64,000 bases of DNA from Podarcis raffonei (lineage: Eukaryota > Chordata > Lepidosauria > Squamata > Lacertidae). Numbering within the stretch: the stretch's first letter is position 1; every line of letters starts with the position of its first letter. The stretch is taken from assembly GCF_027172205.1 (NCBI RefSeq), contig NC_070614.1:31558501-31622500 (forward strand), read 5' to 3'. Below are positions 21,463 through 32,699 of this stretch, piece after piece. Below the pieces are notes generated by a model. That model saw only the letters and a list, made by a program, of their open reading frames with translations, was not told where the DNA came from and did not search any database. The position numbers were made by a program, and so were the translations under genes.

Positions 21463-24400
21463 CTAAAAGAACCAAAACAGTTTGATATATTCTATGCATC
21501 TATACAGCAATGTTTGCCTTTTGTAGAGATGCAACATTATTCATAGTCAAACTTCATTCACTTTTATGGGGTTGCCACTTTAGAAACATATAAGCTGCCT
21601 TCTTGGTAAATGCATGCAATTTATCTAATTAGAATGATTTTTATGAAGCAATCAGTATCGGTATCAAACTTTAATTTGGTTCCAGACCAGCATAAGATAA
21701 AACATACAGATAAACTGAACACATAGGACCCAAAAGGGGTAAGGGATAAAAACTAGGAATTAAAAGGTCATTATATCATATATACTTTAAAATATAGAAA
21801 CGGACAAACAGTTAAAAGTGACTATACGAAAGGGAGTGTGAAGGAGCACAGGTCTTGCAGTTTATGAAGCAATCTTATATACTGAATGGGTTATATTAGA
21901 ACATTGATTAATTTATTAATATATTTGACAATTTAGGTACATGTGCATGGTATGGTTATTATTACTATTACTCTTATTACTATTAACATGTTACCGGTAT
22001 TTCTTTATTATATGAATACAAAATAAAATAATAAAAAAACTGAGTTAAAATTAAATAGACAGATCTATGAAGACATCTTGGATATTTATATTCAGAATGC
22101 TATATTCAGAATATATTCAGACTACTGCAAACTCATATTAATGTAAACACACATACTAATCCTGTTGCATTGAATGCAATGTATCCACTTCATCATAAAG
22201 ATGCTTTGATTCTGTTGCCCTTTTTACTTCTAAGATAACAAGTCATTTTTGCTAGTGTGGAAAATTCTTAGTCATTACCATACTGTTGTGAGGTTGTTGG
22301 GGGATTTGTGTGTGTGGTTGCAGTGGGAGGGATAGGCTATATGACCAAGTGCCTTCTAATTCTTAGATCTAGCAAGCATTCTATTGTTGGAATTGCCAGG
22401 CCAACCTCTAGGTGAAGTAATGGCCTAAATAGGGATCATGAAGGTAACAGAGGAAGTAGCTCTATGCCAGAAGACAAATGGGTGGGTCCCTTCCCTCATC
22501 TGGCTATTGATGAGAAGGACAAAGGCCCTAGTTGTGTGTGAGTGAGAGCTAGAATCTGGAAACAAGAAGCAGGCAGAAGCCTGGGAGGGAGAACTGTGCT
22601 TGATTTCTTTTTCCACCCAAGTCTGTGGCTATGGGAGAAGCAAGACCTTATTGCTGTGAATGCTGTGAGCCACTCCATTGTAGGCTCAGGTTGTGTGTGT
22701 GTGTAATTTCTTTCATTTCTTAGACTTAATAGTTGCTTGTTACCTGAAGGGTTCCAAGTGACTTATTACAATATATATATACAGTATATCATACCTTGGG
22801 GGTGGGGAATTGGGAGGAATCATATAATTCATTAATATTTCACATAACATAACATCCATTAAGAAAAAAATCATAATCAAATACTAAACAAGGCAATATT
22901 CAGAACCATCAGTTAAGAAGTAAACAAAACCTCAGGCTCCACCTAGTCCAAAAAATCATTCACATTAAACTAACATAAAGCATAAATTCTAAAGACACTA
23001 CAGTCTCCACTGTCCCTCATTCTGATGAAACAAAATCCTGTGTAAACCTCTCGAACCCCTAGAATCTACACCACTTGGAGATCAGGGATGGCATGCTGCA
23101 ATACCATTCTTTGATAGAAAGTGTAATTACTTACATCCACTTTTTTGAATATATTAACCCAGATGTGAGTATTATTTTACATGACCACAAATCAAATGTT
23201 CAGTGTATTATCATGTAACATTAAGTTCACCACTTGATAATATCCACTCTAATGGGTTCAAGTGATATGAGATTACAGATCAATTTAAAGATTGATTTTA
23301 TAATGTTAAAAATAAGCACTCACTGTTAAATATTCCCAAGCTAAAGAAATGTGCACTGTCACATACCTGTCTCATTGGCTATCATGTCTTCTGGACACAG
23401 AGCACAATCATAACAGCAAGGTGGCTCCCCCTTCCGAACTATCTTGCTGTGTCCCTGATGGCAGCCCTCGACACACTTCGACTGTGGTGGTACCTAATCA
23501 TTTAATGAATGAAATAAAATTCAGACATAGGTAGCACTAAACATTTTATATTAACTAGTATTGCTATATTTTTACTTGACAGCTTGGAAATTCTGAGGGA
23601 TCCCAGATCCTGCTGGGATGCAAGACTTTTAAAATTAGAGCCAAATTATATTTCATTTGAATAGACTTCAAAGTGTCACAAAAAGGAGTTCCAAGTGCTT
23701 TTTAACTAACATTTGAAGAAATGTGGTCAGCAAGGTATTCCCCCCCCCCCCAATACATAAAACATAAAGAAATAATACCGGTACTTCCTGACAGGAATGG
23801 AGCAACAACAACAACAACAATTTATTATTTATATCCTGCCCATCTGGCTGGGTTTTCCTAGCCACTCTGGGTGGCTCCCAACAGAATATTAAAAACCGAA
23901 TAAAACATCAAACATTAAAAACTTCCCTAAACAGGGCTGCCTACAGCTGCCTACAACATCAGATAGTTGTTTATTTCTTTGACATCTGATGGGAGGGCGT
24001 TCCACAGGGCGGGCACCACCACCGAGAAGGCCCTCTGCCTGGTTCCTTGTAATCTCACTTCTCGCAGTGAGGGAACTGACAGAAGGCCCTCGTGCTGGAC
24101 CTCAGTGTCTGGGCTGAATGATGGGGGTGGAGATGCTCCTTCAGGTATACTGGGCCAAGGCCGTTTAGGGCTTTAAAGGTCAGCACCAACACTTTGAATT
24201 GTGCTAGGAAACGTCCTGGGAGCCAATGTAGGTCTTTCAAGACCGGTGCTATCTGGTCTCGGCGAACACTCCCAGTTACCAATCTAGCTGCCGCATTCTG
24301 AATTAGTTGTGGTTTCCGGGTCACCTTCAAAGGTAGCCCCACGTAGAGCACATTGCAGTAGTCCAAGCAGGAGATAACTAGAGCATGCACCACTCTGGTG

Positions 24401-27400
24401 AGACAGCCTGTGAGCAGGTAGGGTCTCAGCTTGTGTACCAGATGGAGCTGGTAAACAGTTGCCCTGGACACAGAATTGACCTGCCCCTCCGTGGACAGCT
24501 GCTAGTCCAAAATGACTCCCAGGCTGCGCATCTGGTCCTTCAGGGGCACAGTTACCCCATTCAGGACCAGGGAGTCCTCCATACCTGCCTCCTTCTGTCC
24601 CCCTAAAGCAGTACTTCTGTCTTGTCAGGATTCAACCTCAATCTGTTAGCCACCACCCATCCTCCAACCACCTCCAGGCACCCACACAGGACCTTCACCG
24701 CCTTCACTGGTTCTGATTTAAAAGAGATGTGGAGCTGGGTATCATCCGCATACTGATGAATACCCAGCCCAAACCCCCTGATGATCTCTCTCAGCCATTC
24801 TGTTGGCTGGGTTCCACTCCCAGGCAGCCCTGAGTGGGCTCAGTGGCCTTCAGGATCCATGAAATGTTGATGGTATCAGCTTGGGAGAGAAACAGAAGGC
24901 AGGGGAAATTCTTGATCCACAAATAAATTGTTAATTGGGTTGTGGGAGGGGGCATGAAAGCCTAAGGTTAAATAATTCCCTACCCTGGACTATATGGGAA
25001 GATTTCAGTATTGAAATAGTTACCCAGTTCACACATCATAAACCTCAAGTATTTTATATAGCAGTAATGACATTAGCAGCTTGATTCAAACGCAAGTTCC
25101 ACTGGGATGATAAAGCTTGAATTCAGTGGATCTTTCCCAGCTTAGCTAGGGCTGTGCTGACCTCAGCCATTAACCCAGCTCTGTTGGGCCTCAGACAACT
25201 CATTTGCATACAGATGTGTATACCTGCTGGTATCTGTATTCCTACCTGTTGGAATCGTTTGTTCCACAAAATGGCATCCTCCATAATTTTGAGTTTTTGA
25301 CTTGCTGATTTTCCCCCCACCTGAACTCTCAGAGCAGAGTGATTGGGGAAAACAAACCAGTTGAAGATATCATAGTAACCAGATGAAACCTCTCCATTTT
25401 CAATCAAGATTTCATGTCCAGCACCATTATTGAAGCAGATGCTTTTCAGGGCAGCATGGAGCTAAATTGGCAGAGGATACAATTAATCTGTTATCCTGAA
25501 CTGGTTTAATCTACTACTCTGTTGTATAACATTTTGCAATTAGACATGAATATTATAAATCTGGGATGCAAGGAGTTCTCCACAGCTTCTTTTCAGCTGA
25601 CTTCCTTTCAAAAGTATGAATTCTTAGTCAGCTTAAGATCATAGAATCATAGGATTTAAAATTTGATCAGACCATGAGGGTCATCTAGTTCAAACCCTTG
25701 CAATGCCAGAACCATTTGCCCAATGTGAGGCTATGGAATACAAGAAGGAGTTGGATCTGGACAGCAGGAGTCCATTTATTCAATAGTACTTTCCTGCCTC
25801 TCCCTTGCTAAGACAGTTCCATGTGTTCCATTAAAAGACACTCCTGAGGATTGTGTAATCACTCAGAATGGGGCCGAATGTGACTTGCAGACAATAATAG
25901 AGAAACAGGGCATAGATGCTCATGTTTCTATGGGTTTACCATCATACACTGTGCACCATTGTGCACTCTTTTTATTTAATCCTCCACCCAAAGCTCTCCA
26001 GATGTTTCTTGTCTGTAATAATATATAAAGTTTTAGTGTCATATCCAACTAAATTATAGTCAAAGTAGTTTCATGGAAATTAATGGTCCTAAGATAGTAA
26101 TGTCCCTTAATTTCAATGGGTCAACTCCTGATATAACATTAGTCATCAGACTTCTTCTTCTTCCTACTACTACTATTAATTTATTTATACCCCGCCCATC
26201 TGGCTGGGTTTCCCCAGCCACTCTAGGCAGCTCCCAACAGAATATTAAAAACACGATAAAACACCAAACATTAAAAACTTTCCTAAACAGGGTAGCCTTC
26301 AGATGTCTTCTAAAAGTCAGATTTCATCTTTGACAAGAAATTCATTAGAATAATAGAGCTTACCTGCCATGGCTGAACATTTGTTGTGCCTCCTTGCAGC
26401 CTTGTTCTTTGTCTTGACCCATGAATGGAATGTAAAGCATGTGCTATAGCGTAGACAGCATTGTAGACACTATAGCTCTCCCCAGTCATATCTATTTCAA
26501 ACATAATCACAGATGCTGTTTCCAGTTCCTCCTTTCCTGTACACCTTTTCCCATATTCACAATGTGCAAAGTTTTCATTGGGAAAAGTACAGGTAAATAG
26601 AAATCGCCAGAATATACAAAGGAAGTGCATCAGTGATGGATCAGGCTTTATGTTCTTGAGAAAATCATGGAATTCTGGCACTGGATCTCTGTGGGCTGAG
26701 AAATACAAGGTGCCACTGAAAGTAGCTGTAGGAAATCTGAAGAAACGTTGTTGGGTGAAATCCCACCGAGCAGTTATAATCCAAACTTTTGCAAAGTTGT
26801 CAGTCTTGAAGAACTCAGCATGCTCTATTTTGGTTATTAAATTCCAAAGAGAGCGGGAATTTCCACTGACAACAAGCACATTGACATCTCTTAAAAGTAG
26901 CAACCCTATTTTTGACACGTCTTTTTCTGAATCACGTTTTAGGTTTTCTACCCTGTGTGAGAAGGCAACACAAATGCCATTGTGGGCAAGTAGAGGTGTT
27001 AACATCTGCAAAAATGTTTCTCCGTCATCATCATCTGAAACAAAGAGGCCAACCCATGTCCATTTGAAATGTAGGAGCAGCTGGACAATTGCATTGGGCT
27101 GAATGGTTTCACTTGGAGTCATCCGGTAGAGGGAAGGGAAATTAGTTTTACCCTTGAGTGTTGTGTCATATGCACCATAAGTGAGCTGATGGGGAAAACA
27201 TGGCTGCTTAGATCTCAGAAAAATAACAAAATCTAGTATTTCCCCAAAGTATATGATTCCCAACTAAACATTTTAGTCTGTAAACTTATGCACATGTCAC
27301 TGAAGTCAGACTCATTGAACACAGAACTATTTCCACTGGTGATCTCTGCACCATCACACACCCATTGCTTACCATGATTCAGGGGTACCATCAGTAAAAT

Positions 27401-30267
27401 GAGACATATTTTACACAGGAAGGATCTCCCAGGATTTGGAAACTTGGATGTTCCAGTTGCTTCCATCCAGTACATAAATAGCAGTGGGTTGGGCCAAACT
27501 ACAGCATGGCCCTATTCTTCCCTTCAACATGATTAAAATAATTCATCTAATAGTACAACTTTTACAATACATATTGTTTAAATGAGAGTGTGGCAGATTA
27601 GCTGTAATGTTCATAACCAAACCTGATTGATTCCATGGTGTATATATGGGGGGGGGGGGGGTTAATTACAAATCACAGAAAATATATGCTTAAAAATACC
27701 TGTGGGATCTTGTACAGATTCAAAATGGTGAAATCTGCTTTACATCTTCTACAATGAGAGTGCTAAGTGACAGATAAGAGATCTATTGATCCTTGCCTCC
27801 AGTTTGTATATGATCACATACATACCTGAGGAATCTTGTATTGATCCAAGATGGTTGCCAGTTGGTTGGCATCTTCTACAGTGAGACCTCCAATGACAGA
27901 CAACACATCCTCATTCATATTATTATTATTAATTCCATTCATTTGTTGTGTGAACAGTAGGTCCAGCAAGCTCTCATATGTGCTGCGTGCATCAAACAGG
28001 TTGTCATAGATGTTGAAACCCAGAGAAACATTAGACAAGAGTTTGGGGTTCTTATTGATCTCACGAATGGCAAAAATCAGCGAGAGGACTGGCTGATAAT
28101 TTTTAAGCACTGGACTGCAATGAGATTGACAGTGAGTCATAAGGCCTTCTACCAGAGATTATTTGCACTAATCTTACACCCTGAAAGGTTGCTGAACACC
28201 TGATCCCCACTCAAATGACAAAAGAATTATATATGAGGTTGTAGGGTTGCCCATTTGAGTAGTAGAAAACTGAGTAGTATGTGTTATCTGAAGGCATCTG
28301 TACAGTTAACAGAGAAGCTGGGCAACTGGTTGAGGGGAAATAGAAGATATATCATTCCACCAATAACTGATCTATTAGCTAGTTTGTGTCACTTGTGCTT
28401 AAATAACTAACACAAGAAAGCAAGAATGCTAATCTTGATGAATGCTCGACGCGGATCCTTGAACTGTAAAAAATAATAATTCATCAGTCAAGCCCCCTGA
28501 TGCCTGAAAAATCCTCTACAAATAGAAATTCAACTTCCCCATTTCTGTAGAAGCAGGCTAAGATGGGAGGGGACTACTTTTTGGAATGTTGTCTCATACA
28601 AGAGTATGATAGAAGAACATATACTTTGCATGCACAAAGTCTTCAATGCAATCCTCGATATCTCCATGAAGGTCTGGAAAGGACTAATTCCTGAGACACA
28701 GGGCAACTACTACCAAGGAGCAGAGATAGAACTGAGTTAGATAGACCAATGCTTTGACTCGGTATTAGTAGCTTCCTATAACATGCACTGGATTATGGAG
28801 AAAGCTAGAGAGTTCCAGAAAGACATCTACTTCTGCTTCATTGACTATGCAAAAGCCTTTGACTGTGTCGACCACAGCAAACTATGGCAAGTTCTTAAAG
28901 AAATGGGAGTGCCTGATCACCTCATCTGTCTCCTGAGAAATCTCTATGTGGGACAAGAAGCTACAGTTAGAACTGGATATGGAACAACTGATTGGTTCAA
29001 AATTGGGAAAGGAGTACGGCAAGGCTGTATATTGTCTCCCTGCTTATTTAATTTATATGCAGAATTCATCATGCGAAAGGCTGGGCTGGATGAATCCCAA
29101 GCCGGAATTAAGATTGCCGGAAGAAATATCAACAACCTCAGATATGCAGATGACACAACCTTGATGGCAGAAAGTGAGGAGGAATTAAAGAACCTTTTAA
29201 TGAGGGTGAAAGAGGAGAGCGCAAAATATGGTTTGAAGCTCAACATAAAAAAAACGAAGATCATGGCCACTGGTCCCATCACCTCCTGGCAAATAGAAGG
29301 GGAAGAAATGGAGGCAGTGAGAGATTTTACTTTCTTGGGCTCCATGATCACTGCAGATGGTGACAGCAGCCACGAAATTAAAAGACGCCTGCTTCTTGGG
29401 AGAAGGGCAATGACAGGCCTAGACAGCATCTTGAGAAGTAGAGACGTCACCTTGCCAACAAAGGTCCGTATAGTTAAAGCCATGGTTTTCCCAGTAGTGA
29501 TGTATGGAAGTGAGAGCTGGACCATAAAGAAGGCTGATCGCCGAAGAATTGATGCTTTTGAATTATGGTGCTGGAGAAGACTCTTGAGAGTCCCATGGAC
29601 TGCAAGAAGATCAAACGCATCCATTCTTAAGGAAATCAGCCCTGAGTGCTCACTGGAAGGACAGATCGTAAAGCTGAGGCTCCAGTACTTTGGCCACCTC
29701 ATGAGAAGAGAAGACTCCCTGGAGAAGACACTGATGCTGGGAAAGATGGAGGGCACAAGGAGAAGGGGGCGACAGAGGACGAGATGGTTGGATAGTGTTT
29801 TCGAGGTTACCAGCATGAGTTTGACCAAACTGCGGGAGGTAGTGGAGGACAGAGGTTCCTGGTGTGCTCTGGTCCATGGGGTCATGAAGAGTCGGACACG
29901 ACTAAACGACTAAACAACAACAACAAATACTCTGCTCTGGTCTTATGCAGCAGATTATGTCCCTAATCATTATATGGTGAATACATTTTCTGCTACTACT
30001 TTTTAGTTAAAAAATAACTTACTTATAAGTTGTACGATGCCTTTCTGGTTTTATTTTCAAGCTGAATGATTCAGAAATAGTATATATTAGAGAGAAGATT
30101 CCACCTATTATAACTTCTCCTGGATTGTATAATTTATCTTGGATGCTTCTATCATAACTACAGTTGCCTTTCATGTCTTTGGATGCAAGAGAAGGGAGTA
30201 GGAGCAGCAATAAAAGCAGCACCAAGAGCCACTTGAGTCTCCCCAGTCCACAGCCACACACTGACAT
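20561..30267 (-). CDS. V2R-C: vomeronasal type-2 receptor, complete six-exon gene
   Basis: Third tandem V2R. Join (minus): 30267-30023, 28114-27826, 27185-26364, 25461-25246, 23493-23367, 21462-20561, giving 866 aa with GT-AG introns and phases 2,0,0,0,1. The signal peptide [17 protein letters not shown] is followed by [16 protein letters not shown], the flytrap domain (exons 2-4), the cysteine-rich domain ([28 protein letters not shown]) and seven membrane spans. Exon 4 is one codon longer than in A and B (SGYYDI against SGYDI) and exon 3 is shorter (274 codons). In exons 1-5 it is the most diverged of the three, but its 7TM exon is nearly identical to V2R-B. Intron 1 carries a BovB LINE; intron 4 carries an L2 LINE. 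No inactivating change is seen. Confidence 0.95.
21500..23366. other. V2R-C intron 5
   Basis: Non-coding. The block around 22640-23100 resembles intron 4 of V2R-B (10500-10700) and of V2R-A (70-215), although here it lies below exon 5, in intron 5. AT-rich simple sequence occurs around 21960-22030 and 22770-22790. No gene seen. Confidence 0.55.
23367..23493 (-). CDS. V2R-C exon 5 (cysteine-rich domain)
   Basis: 127 bp, acceptor GATTAG, donor ACAG|GTATG at 23366. It codes [17 protein letters not shown] ... [10 protein letters not shown]. Same length and phase as exon 5 of V2R-B. Confidence 0.94.
23806..24800 (-). mobile_element. L2-type LINE, 3' part, in V2R-C intron 4
   Basis: Minus-strand reverse transcriptase: the [10 protein letters not shown] catalytic-aspartate motif near 24740-24770, then [19 protein letters not shown] and LHWLPG in the 138-codon open stretch 24055-24471. 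The element ends in ATCTGGCTGGG...TTATTATTTATA and (TTG)n at 23806. It is 5' truncated, and frame breaks make it inactive. Confidence 0.85.
25246..25461 (-). CDS. V2R-C exon 4
   Basis: 216 bp, acceptor ATTTAG, donor AACAG|GTAGG at 25245. It codes [18 protein letters not shown] through NKRFQQ. Confidence 0.93.
25630..25728 (-). repeat. Truncated tRNA-Lys/CR1-tail SINE
   Basis: Shares the ATCATAGAATCATAG...GGTCATCTAGTTCAAACCC tail with the element at 16109-16250, with only part of the tRNA-like head left. Confidence 0.6.
26150..26325 (-). mobile_element. L2-type LINE 3' end close to the V2R-C exon 3 donor
   Basis: Contains CCCGCCCATCTGGCTGGG, CTCCCAACAGAATATTAAAA and CTAAACAGGGTAGCCTTCAG as in 23806-24000. 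Its 5' edge lies about 40 bp from the exon 3 splice donor at 26363. Confidence 0.8.
26364..27185 (-). CDS. V2R-C exon 3 (ligand-binding domain)
   Basis: 822 bp, 274 codons. It begins [13 protein letters not shown] and ends NVQPWQ before [27 protein letters not shown] and ARWDFTQ are conserved, while loops differ strongly from A and B. Confidence 0.95.
27648..27661. repeat. Poly-G run
   Basis: About 13 consecutive G in V2R-C intron 2. A similar G run occurs at 10716-10726. Confidence 0.85.
27700..27777 (-). pseudogene. Vestigial duplicate of V2R exon 2 (3' third)
   Basis: The minus strand resembles the last ~78 bases of exon 2 (CATTGTAGAAGATGT ... TACAAGATCCCACAG) and keeps a GT donor (CAG|GTATTT). 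It lies 49 bp below the real exon 2 of V2R-C and looks closer to exon 2 of V2R-A (TTGAATC-GTACAAGAT). Gaps shift the frame and it lacks the 5' two thirds. Confidence 0.7.
27826..28114 (-). CDS. V2R-C exon 2
   Basis: 289 bp, acceptor TTGCAG, donor CTCAG|GTATG at 27825. It codes [20 protein letters not shown] through DQYKIPQ. Confidence 0.94.
28605..28775 (+). repeat. tRNA-Ala-like SINE, old copy
   Basis: Contains ACTTTGCATGCACAAAG (tRNA-Ala-like anticodon arm), a diverged B box, and the tail TTAGATAGACCAATGCTTTG / GTATTAGTAGCTTCCTATA. Other old copies: 36550-36735 and 42545-42720. Confidence 0.55.
28783..29929 (+). mobile_element. BovB (RTE-clade) LINE, 5'-truncated, in V2R-C intron 1
   Basis: A 376-codon open frame (28783-29913) codes a reverse transcriptase: [39 protein letters not shown] (catalytic YADD), then [24 protein letters not shown] and GRQRTRWLD, all typical of the BovB C-terminal half. 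The 3' end GAGTCGGACACGACTAAACG followed by (CAA)n is the BovB tail. The full element is about 3 kb, so the endonuclease half is missing and the copy cannot move by itself. The long uninterrupted frame suggests a fairly recent insertion. It lies antisense to V2R-C between exons 1 and 2. Confidence 0.95.
30023..30267 (-). CDS. V2R-C exon 1 (signal peptide)
   Basis: 245 bp, ATG at 30267, donor TATAA|GTAAGT at 30022. It is four codons shorter than in A and B. Confidence 0.92.
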
Positions 30268-30700
30268 TCTCAGATCTACTCCCTGCTACAATGGTCCCTG
30301 CAGTTGGCACACAACCAAACATTCACATAAGAATCACATCAACACAGAAACTGTGGAGAAATATGTTCTACTTGAAAGTGATGAAAGAAGAGGATATAGC
30401 CATGCCTCCCAGTGGACCTAATCCCACTCTGATTGGCACACTGGGACGTCAGCAGAGAACCAGGTTCAGAATCTAATCACATGTGCTTCTAATCTGGAAA
30501 AAAATGGTATGCTGATTCTTCTAAAATTAAGATTAATAACCGTTATTTTGAAAATTATAGAGTAGTGAATCAAGTTTCAGGGGCCATAGTTTCGACTTCT
30601 GGGGGGAGGGGAAAAAACATGTTTACAAGATTTACGTGAATATACTTTCTGGTTCACTTTTAGTAGGTACTGGAAAACTTTACTTCTATTGAACCAGTGT
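30268..30700 (-). promoter_or_regulatory. Putative 5'UTR/promoter region of V2R-C
   Basis: Shares GGTCCCTGCAGTTGGCACACA-type sequence near the ATG and CATGTTTACAAGAT (30618) with V2R-A and V2R-B. Shared descent is clear; regulatory function is inferred. Confidence 0.4.
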
Positions 30701-31449
30701 GAACATAGCATATAACATAACATTCATTGAATGTCAATATCATACCATCCAACATTCCTCAGAAAATAGGGACATTCTGTGTATAACCCAATTATAAAGG
30801 TCTAGACAAGACTAAAACAAAGCTCTTTTTTAGTGCAATCATAAGGAAAAGGATACCATGTTAATGTTGTGCAGGGCAGCATAATTATTAATATTCTAAT
30901 TCACTCATAATGCTAAAGTAAGAAATAAAATGTCTGTACTGCTGCAAAAAATAACAAGTGTCAGAAATTACACCTTCTGGGCCCAATGGTGTGGGTAGAG
31001 GAATACAGCTGCTTCTGCAAAGGTGCTCTGATCAAAAAGTGGGAGACAAAATTTCCGTGCCTCCAGGTTTGCCCCAAGGCAACATAAGTCTTCAGGCTTA
31101 TGGTCCAAATGTAGCATTTGGGAGTATTAGTACTTGTCTGGAGCTCAGATCAACTCCTTTTCTATATCTTAAATACACTTTGTTCACAACAAGTTCATGA
31201 GGGGTTTAGAGGGTATGAAGGTGGTTCTGGTTCTGCTATCTTAAACAAACAGATTTACTGCCAAGGATGAGGGAAGCTTCCATGCAGATAACATAATGAC
31301 TCCTGTCCTGTACCCAGTATACTAACGGGAGCTGCAAATTTTCTAATTTGTCTATTGCAACTTATATAATCAATATTGGAGTTTCGTGTGATGAGGGATC
31401 AATTGTTAAACCACTCTGGGAATGGTAGCTCTGGAAAGGGAATCCACAC
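30700..31449. other. Boundary between the V2R and OR clusters
   Basis: AT-rich non-coding DNA. No gene, repeat family or structured element is recognised. Confidence 0.5.
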
Positions 31450-32403
31450 CTACTGAAGAAAATGGAATATTTCTTTCTTAGAAGTTTTGATCAATGCAAA
31501 TAATTTTGACAAGGCAATTTTCATATCCTTGTTTCGCATGCTGTAGATCACTGGGTTCAGCAGTGGTGGAACCACAGAATATATCACAGCAAAAGACAAA
31601 TCTTGCTGTGATGTGGTACTATACATAGGACTTAGGTAAGCAAACCACCCAGTTAATAACAACATGGAGATAACAATGAGGTGAGGAAGACAAGTTGAGA
31701 AGACTTTTTGCCTTCCCTGAATAGAAGGCATTTTTAACACAGCGCTGAAAATATAGACATAAGTTACAACAATGAAGAAGAGGCAAACTGATTCAATGAA
31801 AATACTCAGCACGATAGCTCCAATTTCTTTTAGGTTCAAACCAGAGCAGGAGAGCTTTAGCAACTGTGGGATTTCACAGAAAAACTGTTTGACAACACTG
31901 GAGCAGAAGGGGGTTGCAAAGGTGCATCCAGTGTGTAACACAGCACAGAGAAGACCAGTGATCCATACACAGGCAATCATGTGGACACAGGCTTGCTTGT
32001 TCATCAGCTTCTCATATTGTAATGGGTTGCAAATAGCAACATACCGATCATATGCCATGACGGTCAGGAGAGAGACGTCGGATACTAAAAAGAAGACAAA
32101 TAAGAGAACTTGAGCAACACACCCAGAGTAAGAAATGTGTCTGGTATTCATGAGGGAATTAGCCATGGAATTGGGAACAATGACTGAAACAGATCCAAGG
32201 TCCTGTATGGCCAAGTTCACCAGAAAAAAGTACATGGGGGTGTGCAGTCGGCGGTCGAAAGCTACTGCAGAGATGATGAGAAGGTTCCCTGTTACTGTAG
32301 CCAAGTACAAAACCAGGAATAGAAGGAAGTGAAAAATCTGCATTTCCCGAACCTCTGAAAACTCTTCAAGCAGGAACTCTGATACAAAGGACTGGTTCAC
32401 CAT
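31450..32403 (-). CDS. OR-1: olfactory receptor, OR14-like, intact
   Basis: Single-exon class A GPCR of olfactory neurons, 317 aa (family norm about 310-320); ORs signal through Golf and cyclic AMP (family knowledge). Visible motifs: N-glycosylation site NQS at residues 3-5, GNLLIISAV in TM1, HTPMYFFLVNLA in TM2, MAYDRYVAICNPL at the TM3 end, conserved Cys in the extracellular loops, FFCEIPQLLKLSC in loop 2, FSTCLPHL in TM6 and PPLLNPVIYSMRNKD in TM7. The ATG at 32403 lies 29 bp after a good acceptor (TTCAACAG at 32433-32440), as expected for the coding exon of an OR with an untranslated first exon. I did not find that exon. It is the first gene after the V2R array. Confidence 0.96.
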   Translation of the reverse strand: MVNQSFVSEFLLEEFSEVREMQIFHFLLFLVLYLATVTGNLLIISAVAFDRRLHTPMYFFLVNLAIQDLGSVSVIVPNSMANSLMNTRHISYSGCVAQVLLFVFFLVSDVSLLTVMAYDRYVAICNPLQYEKLMNKQACVHMIACVWITGLLCAVLHTGCTFATPFCSSVVKQFFCEIPQLLKLSCSGLNLKEIGAIVLSIFIESVCLFFIVVTYVYIFSAVLKMPSIQGRQKVFSTCLPHLIVISMLLLTGWFAYLSPMYSTTSQQDLSFAVIYSVVPPLLNPVIYSMRNKDMKIALSKLFALIKTSKKEIFHFLQ

Positions 32404-32653
32404 GGTTTTTGCCTCATGAAAGTATGGGCTGCCTGTTGAAGGAAGCAGTCAAATGTTAAAATAATAGCACAGTGCTGTAAGAAGACAGGCTTCACTTGCT
32501 TGGATTGGGAAATTTCAATTTGTTATTACTGTGATTGTTGTTATGTCTGCAGAATTCATTCCAATTTATGGCTGTTATTTTGAGACATTTGTCATGCTCT
32601 GAATCTGACAGCCAGGCATTCACAAGGAGAAGAAAACAGGGAAAAAGTAGGGG

Positions 32654-32699
32654 AAAGGAAGGAAGGAAGGAAGGAAGGAAGGAAGGAAGGAAGGAAGGA
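32654..32699. repeat. (GGAA)n microsatellite
   Basis: About 11 AAGG units upstream of OR-1. Confidence 0.95.

Noticed and set aside
28944-29885. 313-codon minus-strand frame
   Set aside because: Antisense shadow of the BovB reverse transcriptase.
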